Made by a program: the position numbers and the translations under genes. The notes under the pieces are model-generated. The model did no database searches, had not been told where the DNA came from, and saw only the letters and a list, made by a program, of their open reading frames with translations. From Roseomonas sp. (GTDB lineage: Bacteria; Pseudomonadota; Alphaproteobacteria; Acetobacterales; Acetobacteraceae), in the NCBI GenBank assembly GCA_020249825.1, contig JADCEX010000174.1, positions 1-32,188 on the forward strand: a stretch of DNA of 32,188 bases, given 5' to 3'. This document shows positions 8,431-17,188 of the stretch, piece by piece (positions within the stretch are counted from its first letter, which is position 1; each line of letters opens with the position of its first letter).

Positions 8431-8655
8431 TCATGAGTTTGCTGCTGCGGCATATCGGCAATATGGGCCTGACCCGGCCAGGATTTCCTCGGCGGCCGCA
8501 AGCGTGGTGGTCGCAGTAGCACCCTGGTGAAAGCCCATAATTCCCGGCCGATCAGCCTCGGCAAAAGGCCATGATTTACAATCGAAGTCTGCGGCAACAT
8601 AAGCCAACCCCAGGCTTTCCAGCATGCGGCGCAGAATGCGGGCGATGCTGTTCAC
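8431..8655 (-). pseudogene. Unrecognised minus-strand frame, possibly a gene remnant following hyuB
   Basis: A GTG-initiated 74-codon frame, open upstream in the same frame to about 8739, so it could begin as far back as the hyuB stop. The translation has a protein-like look ('ARILRRMLESLGLAYVAADF', then 'DRPGIMGFHQGATATTTL') but no family was recognised. No start codon with a good ribosome-binding site is present, and its 3' part runs toward the IS5 relic. The most economical view is a third gene of the aminotransferase-hyuA-hyuB operon truncated by mobile-element activity. It may equally be a chance frame. Confidence 0.3.
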
Positions 8656-8735
8656 ATAAATCGGCGGGCTTTCGCCACGCGGTTCTGCGGTGACAGCCCC
8701 ATCCGACGCGGCACCAACGCCGCAGACATCGTCAC

Positions 8736-10403
8736 TCAGTCAAGCATCACGCCGTAGTGCCGCGCGATGCCTTCGCGGCTGAGGAAGCCCTCCTTCAGAT
8801 CCTCGATCAGCGCGGCACGGTCGCGCAGCGCCGGGTCGCCATAGCCGCCGGCACCAGCAAGCCGAAAGCTGACGATGTCGCCGCGCTGCAGGCGCGCTAC
8901 CTCCTTGCTGCCGAGATCCGCTTCCTGCCCGCCGCGGATAAGGACGGTACGCGCCTTGGTGCCCTCACCGCCGCCAAAGACACCCCAAGGCGCCGTCCTG
9001 TGCCGGTCGCCGAGCAACACCACCGTCGCCCCATCGGTCAGCATCTCGATATCCTTGCGCATGCCACAGCCGCCACGGAAGCGCCCAGGCCCGGAGCTGT
9101 CCTGGATCAGCGAAAGGGTATGGATGCGCACCGGGTTATTGGTCTCATGCACCTCGATCGGGACATTGGCGCAGTTGAAGACGGGGCAAAGTGCCTCCGC
9201 CCCATCCTTCGTTGCACGCCCGCCGAAGCCGCCCAGGATCAGGTCGTAAAGGATCCAGCGCTTGCCGGTCTCCGGGTCGATACCGCCAAATTTTGGGTTG
9301 GCCCAATGCGTGAATGCGCCCATGGCGCGTTCGGGTACCACCTGCGCCATGGCGCCGTTGATGGCATCGAAGATGCGCACCTGCAGTGAGGCGCGGCCAC
9401 CGCCGGCCGCCGGGTAGCGCGGATCAAAGAAGCTCCCAGGCCGCGTCACCAGCTTGATCACGCGCTCGATACCGGCGTTGTTGGGCACGTCGATGCTGGC
9501 AAAGATGCGCATGGCAAAGCTGGCGTAGGCGCGGGTATAATTGATGAAGCTGTTGATTCCCGCAGGCACAGCATCGCTGCTGCGAGAGAAGTCCACGGTG
9601 GCCGTGCCGTCGCTTAGCGTGATGTCAACGCGCACATGGATGGGCGGCGTGCCTGGCCCGTAATCATCCATCTGGTCGTCAAAAGAATAGGTTCCCTCAG
9701 GCAGGGCGCGAATGAGCTCCTTCGCCCGTGCCTCGGAGCGGTCGAGGATTTCCTCGATCGCCTCCTCGATCAGCGCCTCACCATAGTCGGCGAAGATCCG
9801 GCGCAGCCGCTGGCTGCCGACATGGTTAGCATTGCGCTGCGCCATCAGGTCGCCGCGCACCTTCTCCGGCAGGCGGACATTGCCGAGCAGGATGCGCATA
9901 ATGTCCTGCTCGAACTCGCCGTTGCGCACAATCTTCACGGGCAAGATGCGGATGCCTTCGGCGAAGGCATCGAGCACGCCCTGAACCGCCTCTGAGCCTG
10001 GCTGGGCACCGCCGACATCGACATGATGGGCGGTGGTCACGACATAGCCGATCAGTGTCTCGCCCGCGAAGACTGGCGCGACCAGGAAGAAGTCCGGGAA
10101 GTGTCCGCCGCCGAGATAAGCGTCGTTGGTGACCAGCATATCGCCGGGGCGGAGCTGGTCGGGCGGGATATAGTCCAGGCAGTTCTTCACGGCGTAGGGC
10201 ATTGCGCCAAGATGTCCGGGGGTAAAGTTACCTTGGGCGATCAGGCGGCCGCGCCGGTCGAAGAGACCGGTGGAGAAGTCGGCGCCTTCGCGGACCGCCT
10301 CCGAGAAGGCGGTGCGCCGCAAGGCTTCGCCCATCTCATCGGCGATGGAGACAAGGGTGTTCCAGACCACCGTGAGGGTGATGGGATCAACCGCCATGCT
10401 CAT
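8736..10403 (-). CDS. hyuB: Hydantoinase B/oxoprolinase-family subunit
   Basis: A 555-residue HyuB-type subunit, partner of HyuA in ATP-dependent opening of cyclic amides (hydantoins, 5-oxoproline) or carboxylation-type reactions of the same superfamily. It starts 'DPITLTVVWNTLVSIADEMG' and carries family blocks 'ALRRTAFSEAVREGADFS', 'NDAYLGGGHFPDFFL' and 'AHHVDVGGAQPGS'. The C-terminal part has 'GPGRFRGGCGMRKDIE'. The frame is open upstream to 10529, but that extension is not family-like. The ATG at 10403 is chosen because AGGAGGTG lies 4-6 nt upstream. The gap to hyuA is 28 bp, so they form an operon. Substrate cannot be fixed from sequence. Confidence 0.93.
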   Translation of the reverse strand: MSMAVDPITLTVVWNTLVSIADEMGEALRRTAFSEAVREGADFSTGLFDRRGRLIAQGNFTPGHLGAMPYAVKNCLDYIPPDQLRPGDMLVTNDAYLGGGHFPDFFLVAPVFAGETLIGYVVTTAHHVDVGGAQPGSEAVQGVLDAFAEGIRILPVKIVRNGEFEQDIMRILLGNVRLPEKVRGDLMAQRNANHVGSQRLRRIFADYGEALIEEAIEEILDRSEARAKELIRALPEGTYSFDDQMDDYGPGTPPIHVRVDITLSDGTATVDFSRSSDAVPAGINSFINYTRAYASFAMRIFASIDVPNNAGIERVIKLVTRPGSFFDPRYPAAGGGRASLQVRIFDAINGAMAQVVPERAMGAFTHWANPKFGGIDPETGKRWILYDLILGGFGGRATKDGAEALCPVFNCANVPIEVHETNNPVRIHTLSLIQDSSGPGRFRGGCGMRKDIEMLTDGATVVLLGDRHRTAPWGVFGGGEGTKARTVLIRGGQEADLGSKEVARLQRGDIVSFRLAGAGGYGDPALRDRAALIEDLKEGFLSREGIARHYGVMLD

Positions 10404-10431
10404 TGCACCTCCTGCAGATGCCGCGCCATGC

Positions 10432-12510
10432 TCATCTCCCGGCCCGGATATCGATGATGAGGTTGCCCGCCGCGCTGAGCGAGAGCACATCGCCCGGAGG
10501 CACAACGGTCGTGGATTCCCGTTCCTCAACCAGGGCAGGGCCTTGAATGCGGTGTGCGATGGTCAGGGCGTAACGGTCAACGATACGGGTAGGAACCATC
10601 CCGCCGCCTTCAGGGAACCAGGCCAGGCGCGTACCAGTCACGGGATCGCTGCCCGTCTTCGTTGCCGGAAAGCGCAAGCCAGCGCCGGCGTGCAGGTTGG
10701 GCAGGGTGGCAACAACGAACCAGTCGCTCACCTCCACGGGGGCCTTCGGGTCGTTGTATCCGTATTCGCGCTTGTAAGCAGCGTGGAAATCAGCGAGCAC
10801 CGTCGCGGCGTAGTCGCCCTCAATCAGCCCGGCAGGTAGCGGGACGCGAATCTCGAAGCCCTGGCCGGCATAACGCATCGAGGCGCTGCGCTCGATCACA
10901 GGCGTCGCGCCTGGCTGCATGCGTTGGGCTTCCGCCGTGACCCGCGCCTCAAGCTCGGCAAAGATCGGCGCGATCTGCGCAGCCTCCGCCTCATTCAGGC
11001 GCATGACGCGGGTCAGGCCGAGATCGACCTTGCGGTCCGCGACCAACAGACCGATGGCCGAACCGACGCCCGCGCCGCGAGGGATGATGACGCGCGGGAC
11101 TTCCAACGCGCGGGCGAGCCGGCAGGCATGCAGCGGTCCGGCGCCGCCGAAGGCGACCAGGGCGTAGCGGCGCGGATCACGTCCCCTTTCGATGGAGACA
11201 ATGCGCATGGCGCGCTCCATATTCGCATTCGCCACCGAATGGATGCCCCAGGCCGCTTGCATGAGGTCTAGGCCGAGCGGCGCGCCGATTTCCCTTGCGA
11301 TGGCCGCTGCCGCTTCATCGCGCCGGAGCGCCATGGCGCCGCCATTGAAAAACGCTGGATTGAGGTAGCCGAGTATGAGGTTCGCATCGGTGATGGTCGG
11401 CTGCGTGCCGCCGCGGTTGTAGCAAATCGGTCCCGGCTCCGCCCCCGCGCTGTCCGGCCCAACGCGGATCAGGCCCATGCCGGTACGGGCGATACTGCCG
11501 CCGCCGGCGCCAATTTCCAGCAGGTCGATCGCCATGATGGACAGCGGCAGGCCACTACCCTTGCGGTAGTTTACCGCGTCAACCTCGAAGCTTGGCGTCA
11601 CCGCCGGGACGCCATCATCAATCGCGCCGAGCTTCGCCGTGGTGCCGCCCATGTCGAAGGTCATGACATGGGTGCAGCCCTCCTCTCTGCCGATCTCGGC
11701 ACACATCAGCACGCCGGCGGCGGGGCCTGACTCGATGATCCGTACGGGCCAGGTTCGGGCGAGCTCGGTTGTCACCATGCCGCCATTGGACTGCATGATG
11801 GACAGTTCCGCCTGCACACCAAGCGCATGCAGCGACCGGTCGAGGCTGTCGAGATAGCTTCTCACCAGCGGCGCGACATAGGCATTCGCGACGGTGGTGC
11901 TGGTGCGCTCATACTCTCGGTACTTGGGCGCAATGACAGAGGAGAGGCTGACGCTGCTGCCGGGCAAGTGTCGGCGCAGCGCTGGCTCCATCAGCCGTTC
12001 ATGCACCGGATTGGCATAGGCGTGCAGGAAGACGACAGCAACACTGTCATAGCCGCCGATGGCGACCTGTGCGGCAAGCGTGTCGGCCGCCGCTTCATCC
12101 AGGGGCGTCAGCACCGTCCCATTGGGCGCCAAGCGCTCCTGCACCTCGAAGACATCGGCGCGAGGGATCAGGGGCTTCGGCTTGTCGATATGCAGGTTGT
12201 TGGTGTCGTAGCGCTTCTGCCGGCCGATCAGCAGCACATCGCGGAAGCCGGCCGTTGTGATCAGCGCTGCGCGCGCGCCCTTGCGTTCCAGGATCGCATT
12301 GGTTGCGATCGTGGTGGCGTGCAGCGCATCGCCGATATCAGCCGGGCGAAGGTCTGGGTGGTGGAAGCGGGCCGCGAGCCCCTCCAGCACGGCGCGGGCT
12401 GACTCACGCGGCGTGGTTGGCACCTTCCAGATCTCGATCGCGCCTGTCGCCGGATCGCGCAGGACGAAATCAGTAAAAGTGCCGCCGATATCGAAGGCGA
12501 CCTGGATCAC
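10432..12510 (-). CDS. hyuA: Hydantoinase A/oxoprolinase-family ATPase subunit
   Basis: A 692-residue HyuA-type protein with the actin/acetate-kinase-fold nucleotide motif at the N-terminus ('FDIGGTFTDF', residues 6-15). A second phosphate-binding block, 'FDMGGTTAKLG', lies in the middle, 'GGGSIARTGMGLIRVGP' follows it, and 'AFGGAGPLHA' marks the ADP site. HyuA binds ATP and phosphorylates or activates the lactam/hydantoin substrate for HyuB. The start is GTG, 3 bp after the aminotransferase stop, so the genes are translationally linked in the order aminotransferase, hyuA, hyuB. Related acetone and acetophenone carboxylases share these domains and cannot be excluded, though no gamma subunit is present. 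Confidence 0.94.
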   Translation of the reverse strand: MIQVAFDIGGTFTDFVLRDPATGAIEIWKVPTTPRESARAVLEGLAARFHHPDLRPADIGDALHATTIATNAILERKGARAALITTAGFRDVLLIGRQKRYDTNNLHIDKPKPLIPRADVFEVQERLAPNGTVLTPLDEAAADTLAAQVAIGGYDSVAVVFLHAYANPVHERLMEPALRRHLPGSSVSLSSVIAPKYREYERTSTTVANAYVAPLVRSYLDSLDRSLHALGVQAELSIMQSNGGMVTTELARTWPVRIIESGPAAGVLMCAEIGREEGCTHVMTFDMGGTTAKLGAIDDGVPAVTPSFEVDAVNYRKGSGLPLSIMAIDLLEIGAGGGSIARTGMGLIRVGPDSAGAEPGPICYNRGGTQPTITDANLILGYLNPAFFNGGAMALRRDEAAAAIAREIGAPLGLDLMQAAWGIHSVANANMERAMRIVSIERGRDPRRYALVAFGGAGPLHACRLARALEVPRVIIPRGAGVGSAIGLLVADRKVDLGLTRVMRLNEAEAAQIAPIFAELEARVTAEAQRMQPGATPVIERSASMRYAGQGFEIRVPLPAGLIEGDYAATVLADFHAAYKREYGYNDPKAPVEVSDWFVVATLPNLHAGAGLRFPATKTGSDPVTGTRLAWFPEGGGMVPTRIVDRYALTIAHRIQGPALVEERESTTVVPPGDVLSLSAAGNLIIDIRAGR

Positions 12511-12513
12511 CGG

Positions 12514-13890
12514 TCAGAGCGCCAGCAGCTCGGCATGGGTCGCGTCCAGCGTGCGGCGCAGCCTGCGCGCGAGCTCGCGGATCTCCTCAGCCGTGATGAT
12601 CAGGGGCGGCGAGAAGGCGACGCGGTTGCCGGTGATGCGCAGGATCAGCCCATTGGCGCGCGCATGGGCATCGAGCCGTGCGGTGAGGTTCGCCCCCGCC
12701 GGCCAATCCTGCTTCGTTGCCTTGTCCTGCACGATCTCAATCCCGCCGATCAGGCCGATGCTGTTGAAATTGCCGACCATCGGATGATCAACCAGCGCGC
12801 CTATTTCCCGCCGAAAGAAAGGCTCAACCGAGGAGACGTGGCCGAGAAGGTCCATCTCCTCGTAGATCTTCAGCGTTTCCAGCGCGACAGATGCGGCGAC
12901 GGGGTGCCCGGCATAGGTATAGCCGTGGATGAAGGCGCCGTTCTTGTCTGACTGCGCCATGACTGACTCAAAAATCCTTTCGTTCATCAGTACGGCGGAG
13001 ATAGGCTGCATGGCAGCCGAAAGCGCCTTGGCGCAAGTGATCATGTCCGGTTGAATGTTGAAGGTCTCACAGCCCCACATGCGCCCAGTGCGGCCAAAGC
13101 CACAGATCACCTCGTCGGCCACCAGCAGCACATCGTACTTCTTCAGGACTGCTTGGATTTTCTCGAAATAGCCGCGCGGCGGCGGCAGCGCACCGGCGGT
13201 TCCCTGCACCGGATCGGCCCATAGCGCGGCAATAGTCTGTGGCCCTTCCCGCAGGATCAGGGCTTCAAGGTTGTCGGCCAGGCGTTGGCTGAATTGTTCT
13301 TCGGTCTCACCAGGCAGCGCATCGCGGTAATGATTCGGCCTGTCGGTGTAGAGGAAACCTTCAAAGGGCAATCCGAAACCGGCATGATAACTTGGATTAC
13401 CGGTGAGGCTGATGGCAACGCAGGTGGAACCGTGATAGCTGCCCATACGGGAAATGATCTTGCGCTTTTCTGGCTTGCCCTGCGCGCGCCAATGGTACCA
13501 GACAAGCTTGACCGCACTGTCATTCGCTTCCGAGCCTGAGCATTGCAGCAGTACCTTTGACATCGGCACGGGCGCGATGGAGAGCAGCTTTTCCGAGAGG
13601 TCAATCGCCGGGCCGTGCGAGGCATGGCGGAAGATCTGATAATAGCCAAGCGTCCTCATCGCCTCATAAGCGACCTTTGCCAGCCGCTCATTATTGTAGC
13701 CGAGTGAGCAGCACCAGAGCCCAGCGCCAGCATCGAGGTAGGAATTTCCGGCATCATCCTCGACGAAAATGCCGCGGGCGCCTGTCATGATGGTAGGGCC
13801 AACCTCAAGGTGCCTGCGCGCATTGGTCTGCGGATGCAGCACGGAGGCGATATCGCGTGCATGCGGGCTATTGGCGGTGAAGTGGTTCAT
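12514..13890 (-). CDS. Class III PLP-dependent aminotransferase (omega-transaminase type)
   Basis: A 458-residue fold-type I enzyme transferring amino groups from omega-amino acids or amines to keto acids such as pyruvate. The PLP phosphate cup 'SGSEAND' (118-124), ring-stacking 'SYHGST' (151-156), 'VADEVICGFGRTG' with D259, and the Schiff-base lysine K288 in 'CAKALSA' are all present. The usual 'EPVQG' is 'DPVQG' here (D226), a mild deviation. The ATG at 13890 is preferred over the TTG one codon earlier, since GGGGAGG lies about 8 nt upstream. It heads the hyuA/hyuB operon. The pairing suggests removal of an amino group before or after lactam/hydantoin chemistry, which is inference from context. 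Confidence 0.93.
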   Translation of the reverse strand: MNHFTANSPHARDIASVLHPQTNARRHLEVGPTIMTGARGIFVEDDAGNSYLDAGAGLWCCSLGYNNERLAKVAYEAMRTLGYYQIFRHASHGPAIDLSEKLLSIAPVPMSKVLLQCSGSEANDSAVKLVWYHWRAQGKPEKRKIISRMGSYHGSTCVAISLTGNPSYHAGFGLPFEGFLYTDRPNHYRDALPGETEEQFSQRLADNLEALILREGPQTIAALWADPVQGTAGALPPPRGYFEKIQAVLKKYDVLLVADEVICGFGRTGRMWGCETFNIQPDMITCAKALSAAMQPISAVLMNERIFESVMAQSDKNGAFIHGYTYAGHPVAASVALETLKIYEEMDLLGHVSSVEPFFRREIGALVDHPMVGNFNSIGLIGGIEIVQDKATKQDWPAGANLTARLDAHARANGLILRITGNRVAFSPPLIITAEEIRELARRLRRTLDATHAELLAL

Positions 13891-13918
13891 CAAACGGGCC
13901 TCCCCTGGACTTGCGATA

Positions 13919-13948
13919 AGGCTAGGGTCTTGATCTGCCCGTCGTCAA
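13919..13948 (-). promoter_or_regulatory. Putative sigma70-type promoter for the aminotransferase-hyuA-hyuB operon
   Basis: On the minus strand TTGACG (13943-13948) is followed after 18 bp by TAGCCT (13919-13924), and the ATG lies about 30 bp further. The -35 box is close to consensus and the -10 is weak. This lies in the 264-bp region divergent from the acyl-CoA synthetase gene. No equally good plus-strand promoter was seen there. Confidence 0.35.
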
Positions 13949-14154
13949 ATCCCTTGAAGGCAATTGGCGGTTTGGCTGGCGGTGTATCTTGCCAAGCTGC
14001 GGTTACCATCCGTTCTTGCTGACCGTTGCGGATGCTCCGCAAAGCCGCATCCCCAAGTGACCAATAGCGCTTGACGCCCCGTATCCACCCAATTAGCGTC
14101 CTTGACTACCAAGAAAGCCGGATAATTCCAGAACAAACAGATGGGCGGATCCAG

Positions 14155-15693
14155 ATGAATTTGGCCGAGATATTGGCCGTCAGTGCGCGGCGTTTGCCTA
14201 AGCACCCGGCTGTCACCTTTTCCGGCCAAACAGTAAGTTATGCGATCTTTACGGACCGCGCGCTGCGTCTTGGGAATGCGTTGCGTTCCAAGCCCTATAG
14301 CCTTTCTCCCGGTGATCGTGTCCTGCTATGTATGGAGAATTGCGGCGCCTTTCTGGAAGCATTGTTCGCCTGCTGGGCTGCCGGGCTTTGCGCTGTGCCA
14401 ACCAACGCCAAGTTGCACCCCAAGGAAGTCGCCTATATCGCCGCCGATGCACGCACAAGGGTCACCATTACCACCAAAGCTCTTCAGCATGCCTTGGCGC
14501 CAGCGCTGGACGGGGCTGGCCCGATCATTGCCGCTGACGATGAGGCCTGGCAAAGGCTACTCCTGACCGATCCGCTGCGTGTGTTGCACCCATCTGCGCC
14601 GGAAGATGAAGCCTGGATCTTCTACACCAGCGGCACCACGGGGCGTCCCAAAGGTGCCATATTGTCGCATCGCAATCTGCTTTTCATGGCTCATTGCTAC
14701 TATGCCGATATGGATCATGTTGACGAAAACCATACCCAGCTCCACGCAGCACCCCTTTCGCATGCATCAGGGCTTTATGGACTGCCGCATCTTTTCCGCG
14801 GCAGCCATCAAGTGATCCTGAAGGGCTTTGATCCTCAGGAAATACTCGACCATATCAACCATTATCCGAACGTTACGCTATTTGGGGCGCCTACCATGGT
14901 GACGCGGCTGGTGAATGCGGATGGTGTGGAAAACGCAGATACGCGTAATCTGCGCACGCTCTATTACGGTGGTGGGCCAATGTATCTCGCTGATCTTGAG
15001 CGCGCTCTTGCTATTTTTGGCCCCAAACTCATTCAGATTTTCGGCCAGGGCGAATCGCCCATGACCATTACCGCGCTTTCCAAAAGCCACCATGCCGAAA
15101 CCGCACATCCCCGCTATCTTGACCGCCTGGCGTCCTGCGGCGTTGCGCGCACGGGTGTCGCATTTCGTGTGGTGGACGAAAATGACCAGGAGCTTCCGGC
15201 CGGTGAAATGGGAGAGGTAATCACGCAAAGCGATTGCGTGATGAAAGGCTATCTTGGCAACCCTGAAGCAACGGCAAAGGCGCTGCGTGGTGGCTGGCTG
15301 CATACGGGCGATGTCGGCTTTGTGGATTCCGAGGGCTTTCTGACGCTGCGTGACCGTTCGAAGGATATGATCATCAGCGGCGGCAGCAATATCTATCCGC
15401 GCGAGATTGAGGAAGTGCTTCTGCGCGACCCGGCGGTTCTAGAATGTTCCGTCGTGGGCCGTCCGCATCCGGATTGGGGCGAAGAAGCGGTGGCCTTTGT
15501 GGTTCCCGCCACCGGCCGCGGCGTGGATGTCAAGGCGCTGGAGCAGCTCTGTCTTGACAATATGGCGCGCTTTAAACGGCCGAAGGAATGGAGGGTCGTC
15601 GCAGCCTTGCCAAAAAACAACTACGGCAAGGTACTGAAGACGGAACTACGCCACATGCTTGCTCAGGAAAGCAGTCAGGGTGAAAAGACATGA
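14155..15693 (+). CDS. AMP-dependent acyl-CoA synthetase (fatty/aryl-acid CoA ligase type)
   Basis: A 512-residue ANL-superfamily ligase activating a carboxylic acid to its CoA thioester via an acyl-adenylate. The AMP/P-loop motif 'YTSGTTGRPKGA' is at residues 157-168. The hinge region reads 'GWLHTGDVGFVDSEGFLTL' then 'DRSKDMIISGGSNIYP', and the C-terminal catalytic lysine is in 'NNYGKVLKTEL'. A TTG at 14071 would add 28 unlikely residues. The ATG at 14155 gives the family-like start 'MNLAEILAVSARRLPKHPAV'. Its stop overlaps the thiolase ATG. As the first gene of the CoA-catabolism/Liv cluster it probably activates the imported acid. The acid is not identifiable from sequence; short, branched or aromatic substrates are all possible. 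Confidence 0.93.
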   Translation: MNLAEILAVSARRLPKHPAVTFSGQTVSYAIFTDRALRLGNALRSKPYSLSPGDRVLLCMENCGAFLEALFACWAAGLCAVPTNAKLHPKEVAYIAADARTRVTITTKALQHALAPALDGAGPIIAADDEAWQRLLLTDPLRVLHPSAPEDEAWIFYTSGTTGRPKGAILSHRNLLFMAHCYYADMDHVDENHTQLHAAPLSHASGLYGLPHLFRGSHQVILKGFDPQEILDHINHYPNVTLFGAPTMVTRLVNADGVENADTRNLRTLYYGGGPMYLADLERALAIFGPKLIQIFGQGESPMTITALSKSHHAETAHPRYLDRLASCGVARTGVAFRVVDENDQELPAGEMGEVITQSDCVMKGYLGNPEATAKALRGGWLHTGDVGFVDSEGFLTLRDRSKDMIISGGSNIYPREIEEVLLRDPAVLECSVVGRPHPDWGEEAVAFVVPATGRGVDVKALEQLCLDNMARFKRPKEWRVVAALPKNNYGKVLKTELRHMLAQESSQGEKT

Positions 15694-16853
15694 GGCAGGT
15701 TTCAATCCTTGGCATTGGTTCCACGGCCTTTGGGCGCCATATCGGAACACCTATTGAAGCCCTTGCAGTACAGGCAGCAGCCCAAGCGCTGGCTGATGCC
15801 GATGTGGCGCGTACGGAAATTGGGGCACTTTACCTGGGCAATTTCATCTCTGGTCCACTGAATGGGCAGGAGGTATTGGCTGGCATGGTTGCGGACAGGC
15901 TGGGCCTGCCGAATATACCTTGCACCAAGGTGGAAGGTGCTTGCGCCTCTGGCGGCATTGCGTTTCGTCACGCCGCTCTGGCCATTGCCAGTGGTCAATG
16001 CGATGTTGCCTTGGTGGTCGGCGCAGAAACCATGACGCATGCCAGCGGCGCAGAGGTTACGGCCGCGCTGAATTGTGCCATGGACAATCGCAGTGATGGG
16101 GCGAGCGGCCTGACCTTCCCCGGTCTTTTTGGCATGGCATGGCGTATTCACGCTTCACGTTATGGCACGACGCGCCGCCAAGTCTCTGCTGTTGTCCGTA
16201 AGAACAAGTCAAATGGAACCCGAAATCCGCTGGCTCAGATGGGCGCGGAATTGACCGACGATATCATCGAACAATCACCCATGATTTGTGATCCCTTGCA
16301 GCTATATGATTGCTGCCCGGTCAGTGATGGTGCCGCGGCACTTCTGCTTGTGGCGCGTGATCGTGCGAAAGGCTCGGGGCGCATGCCTGTGGATGTGCTT
16401 GCGAGTGTTCAAACCCGCGGTGCCTCCCGCATCGCGGGCCATGCTGATCTGTGTTCCTTCGACGCGACCGTGAGCGCCGCAAGAAAGGCTTATGAGATCG
16501 CCGGCATCAAGCCACAGGATGTGGATTTGGTGGAACTGCATGATTGTTTTTCGATTGCAGAAATTGTGGATAGCGAGGACTTGGGCCTCATTCCACGCGG
16601 CCAAGGCGCGGCGTGGGCGGCTGAAGGCCGGACATCCATCAGTGGCGATATCCCGATCAATCCTTCAGGCGGGTTGCTTGCAAAGGGGCATCCGGTTGGC
16701 GCCACCGGCGTGGCGCAAATCCATGAAGCCGTCTTGCAACTGCGCGGCATGCATACAAACCAGGTGAGGGATGCAGAGATTGCGATGACCCATAACCTTG
16801 GCGGCACAGGCATTGCGTGCACGGTCAATATCCTGCGCAGAGGTGATGCATGA
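15690..16853 (+). CDS. Thiolase-family acetyl-CoA acetyltransferase (SCP-x / lipid-transfer-protein type)
   Basis: A 387-residue thiolase expected to cleave a 3-ketoacyl-CoA with free CoA. The nucleophile C85 is in 'VEGACASGG', with histidines at H284 ('ELHDCFSIAE') and H334 ('AKGHPVGATG'). The C-terminal motif is 'THNLGGTG' (367-374) instead of the classical CxGGG loop, which is the SCP-x/archaeal-type arrangement that usually works with a DUF35 partner. That partner is encoded next, with an ATGA overlap. Retention of C85 argues for true thiolysis, unlike the Ltp2 retro-aldolases, which have lost it. Also coupled to the upstream ligase by an ATGA overlap. Confidence 0.93.
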   Translation: MRQVSILGIGSTAFGRHIGTPIEALAVQAAAQALADADVARTEIGALYLGNFISGPLNGQEVLAGMVADRLGLPNIPCTKVEGACASGGIAFRHAALAIASGQCDVALVVGAETMTHASGAEVTAALNCAMDNRSDGASGLTFPGLFGMAWRIHASRYGTTRRQVSAVVRKNKSNGTRNPLAQMGAELTDDIIEQSPMICDPLQLYDCCPVSDGAAALLLVARDRAKGSGRMPVDVLASVQTRGASRIAGHADLCSFDATVSAARKAYEIAGIKPQDVDLVELHDCFSIAEIVDSEDLGLIPRGQGAAWAAEGRTSISGDIPINPSGGLLAKGHPVGATGVAQIHEAVLQLRGMHTNQVRDAEIAMTHNLGGTGIACTVNILRRGDA

Positions 16854-17188
16854 GCGATGCAAACACCATCCTGGCGCTGCGCTGCCGCGCCTGCGGCACC
16901 TTGGACCCTGGACCACGGGAAATCTGCACCGCATGCCTGTCGTCAGCGCTTGAGCCCGTTCACCTTCCAGGTGAAGGAAGGCTTGTTGCCTGGACCATAA
17001 TCCGCCGTGCACCAAAGAATTTTCGCACCGAAGCACCTTATGCCGTTTGTGTGGTGGAATTGGATACGGGAAGGCTACGCGTCACTGGGCGGCTGGCAGA
17101 TCCTGCGGTCGATCCGCCGCTTGGTATGCGGATGCGTGCCATTGAACGGTGCGATGGATACAGTGTTTTTGTGAGTGTGGCATCATGA
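16850..17188 (+). CDS. Zn-ribbon/OB-fold (DUF35) thiolase-partner protein
   Basis: A 112-residue protein. A rubredoxin-like zinc ribbon is formed by C12-x2-C15 and C26-x2-C29 ('CRACG ... CTACL'), followed by an OB-fold strand pattern 'GEGRLVAWTIIRRAP ... APYAVCVVELDTG'. DUF35 proteins such as ChsH2 form tight complexes with SCP-x-type thiolases or thiolase-like aldolases, positioning or channelling the acyl-CoA. Its place between thiolase and enoyl-CoA hydratase genes, with ATGA overlaps at both ends, strongly suggests such a complex here. It is somewhat shorter than typical ~130-140-residue members at the C-terminus. Confidence 0.87.
   Translation: MSDANTILALRCRACGTLDPGPREICTACLSSALEPVHLPGEGRLVAWTIIRRAPKNFRTEAPYAVCVVELDTGRLRVTGRLADPAVDPPLGMRMRAIERCDGYSVFVSVAS

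Larger units (their letters stand above)
8052..8735. other. Gene-poor, decayed intergenic stretch
   Basis: This 684-bp interval between the MFS gene (+) and hyuB (-, stop at 8736) holds no intact gene. It contains a hairpin at 8071-8102, an IS5-type transposase relic (8164-8373, recognisable core 8212-8319) and a minus-strand open frame (8431-8655, extendable in frame to 8739) of unknown origin. No convincing IS terminal inverted repeats or target-site duplication were found by eye. The interval looks less GC-rich than the flanking genes around the IS relic, as expected for degraded mobile DNA. Confidence 0.6.

Noticed and set aside
10404-10529. Longer N-terminus for HyuB
   Set aside because: The extension is Ser/Arg-rich and not family-like, overlaps the hyuA end, and the ATG at 10403 has a near-perfect ribosome-binding site.
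14102-14127. TTGACT ... GATAAT promoter before the acyl-CoA synthetase
   Set aside because: The spacer is only 13 bp (15 bp to TAATTC), too short for a normal sigma70 promoter.
14071-14154. Upstream TTG start for the acyl-CoA synthetase
   Set aside because: Adds 28 residues with no family similarity; the ATG at 14155 gives the expected N-terminus.
13945-14229. Small minus-strand frame in the divergent region
   Set aside because: No recognisable protein features, no ribosome site, and it covers both the putative hyu promoter and the start of the synthetase.
15690-17188. Thiolase/DUF35 pair as an Ltp2/ChsH2-type retro-aldolase
   Set aside because: The thiolase nucleophile C85 and both histidines are present; Ltp2-type aldolases lack the cysteine. 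Thiolysis is more likely.
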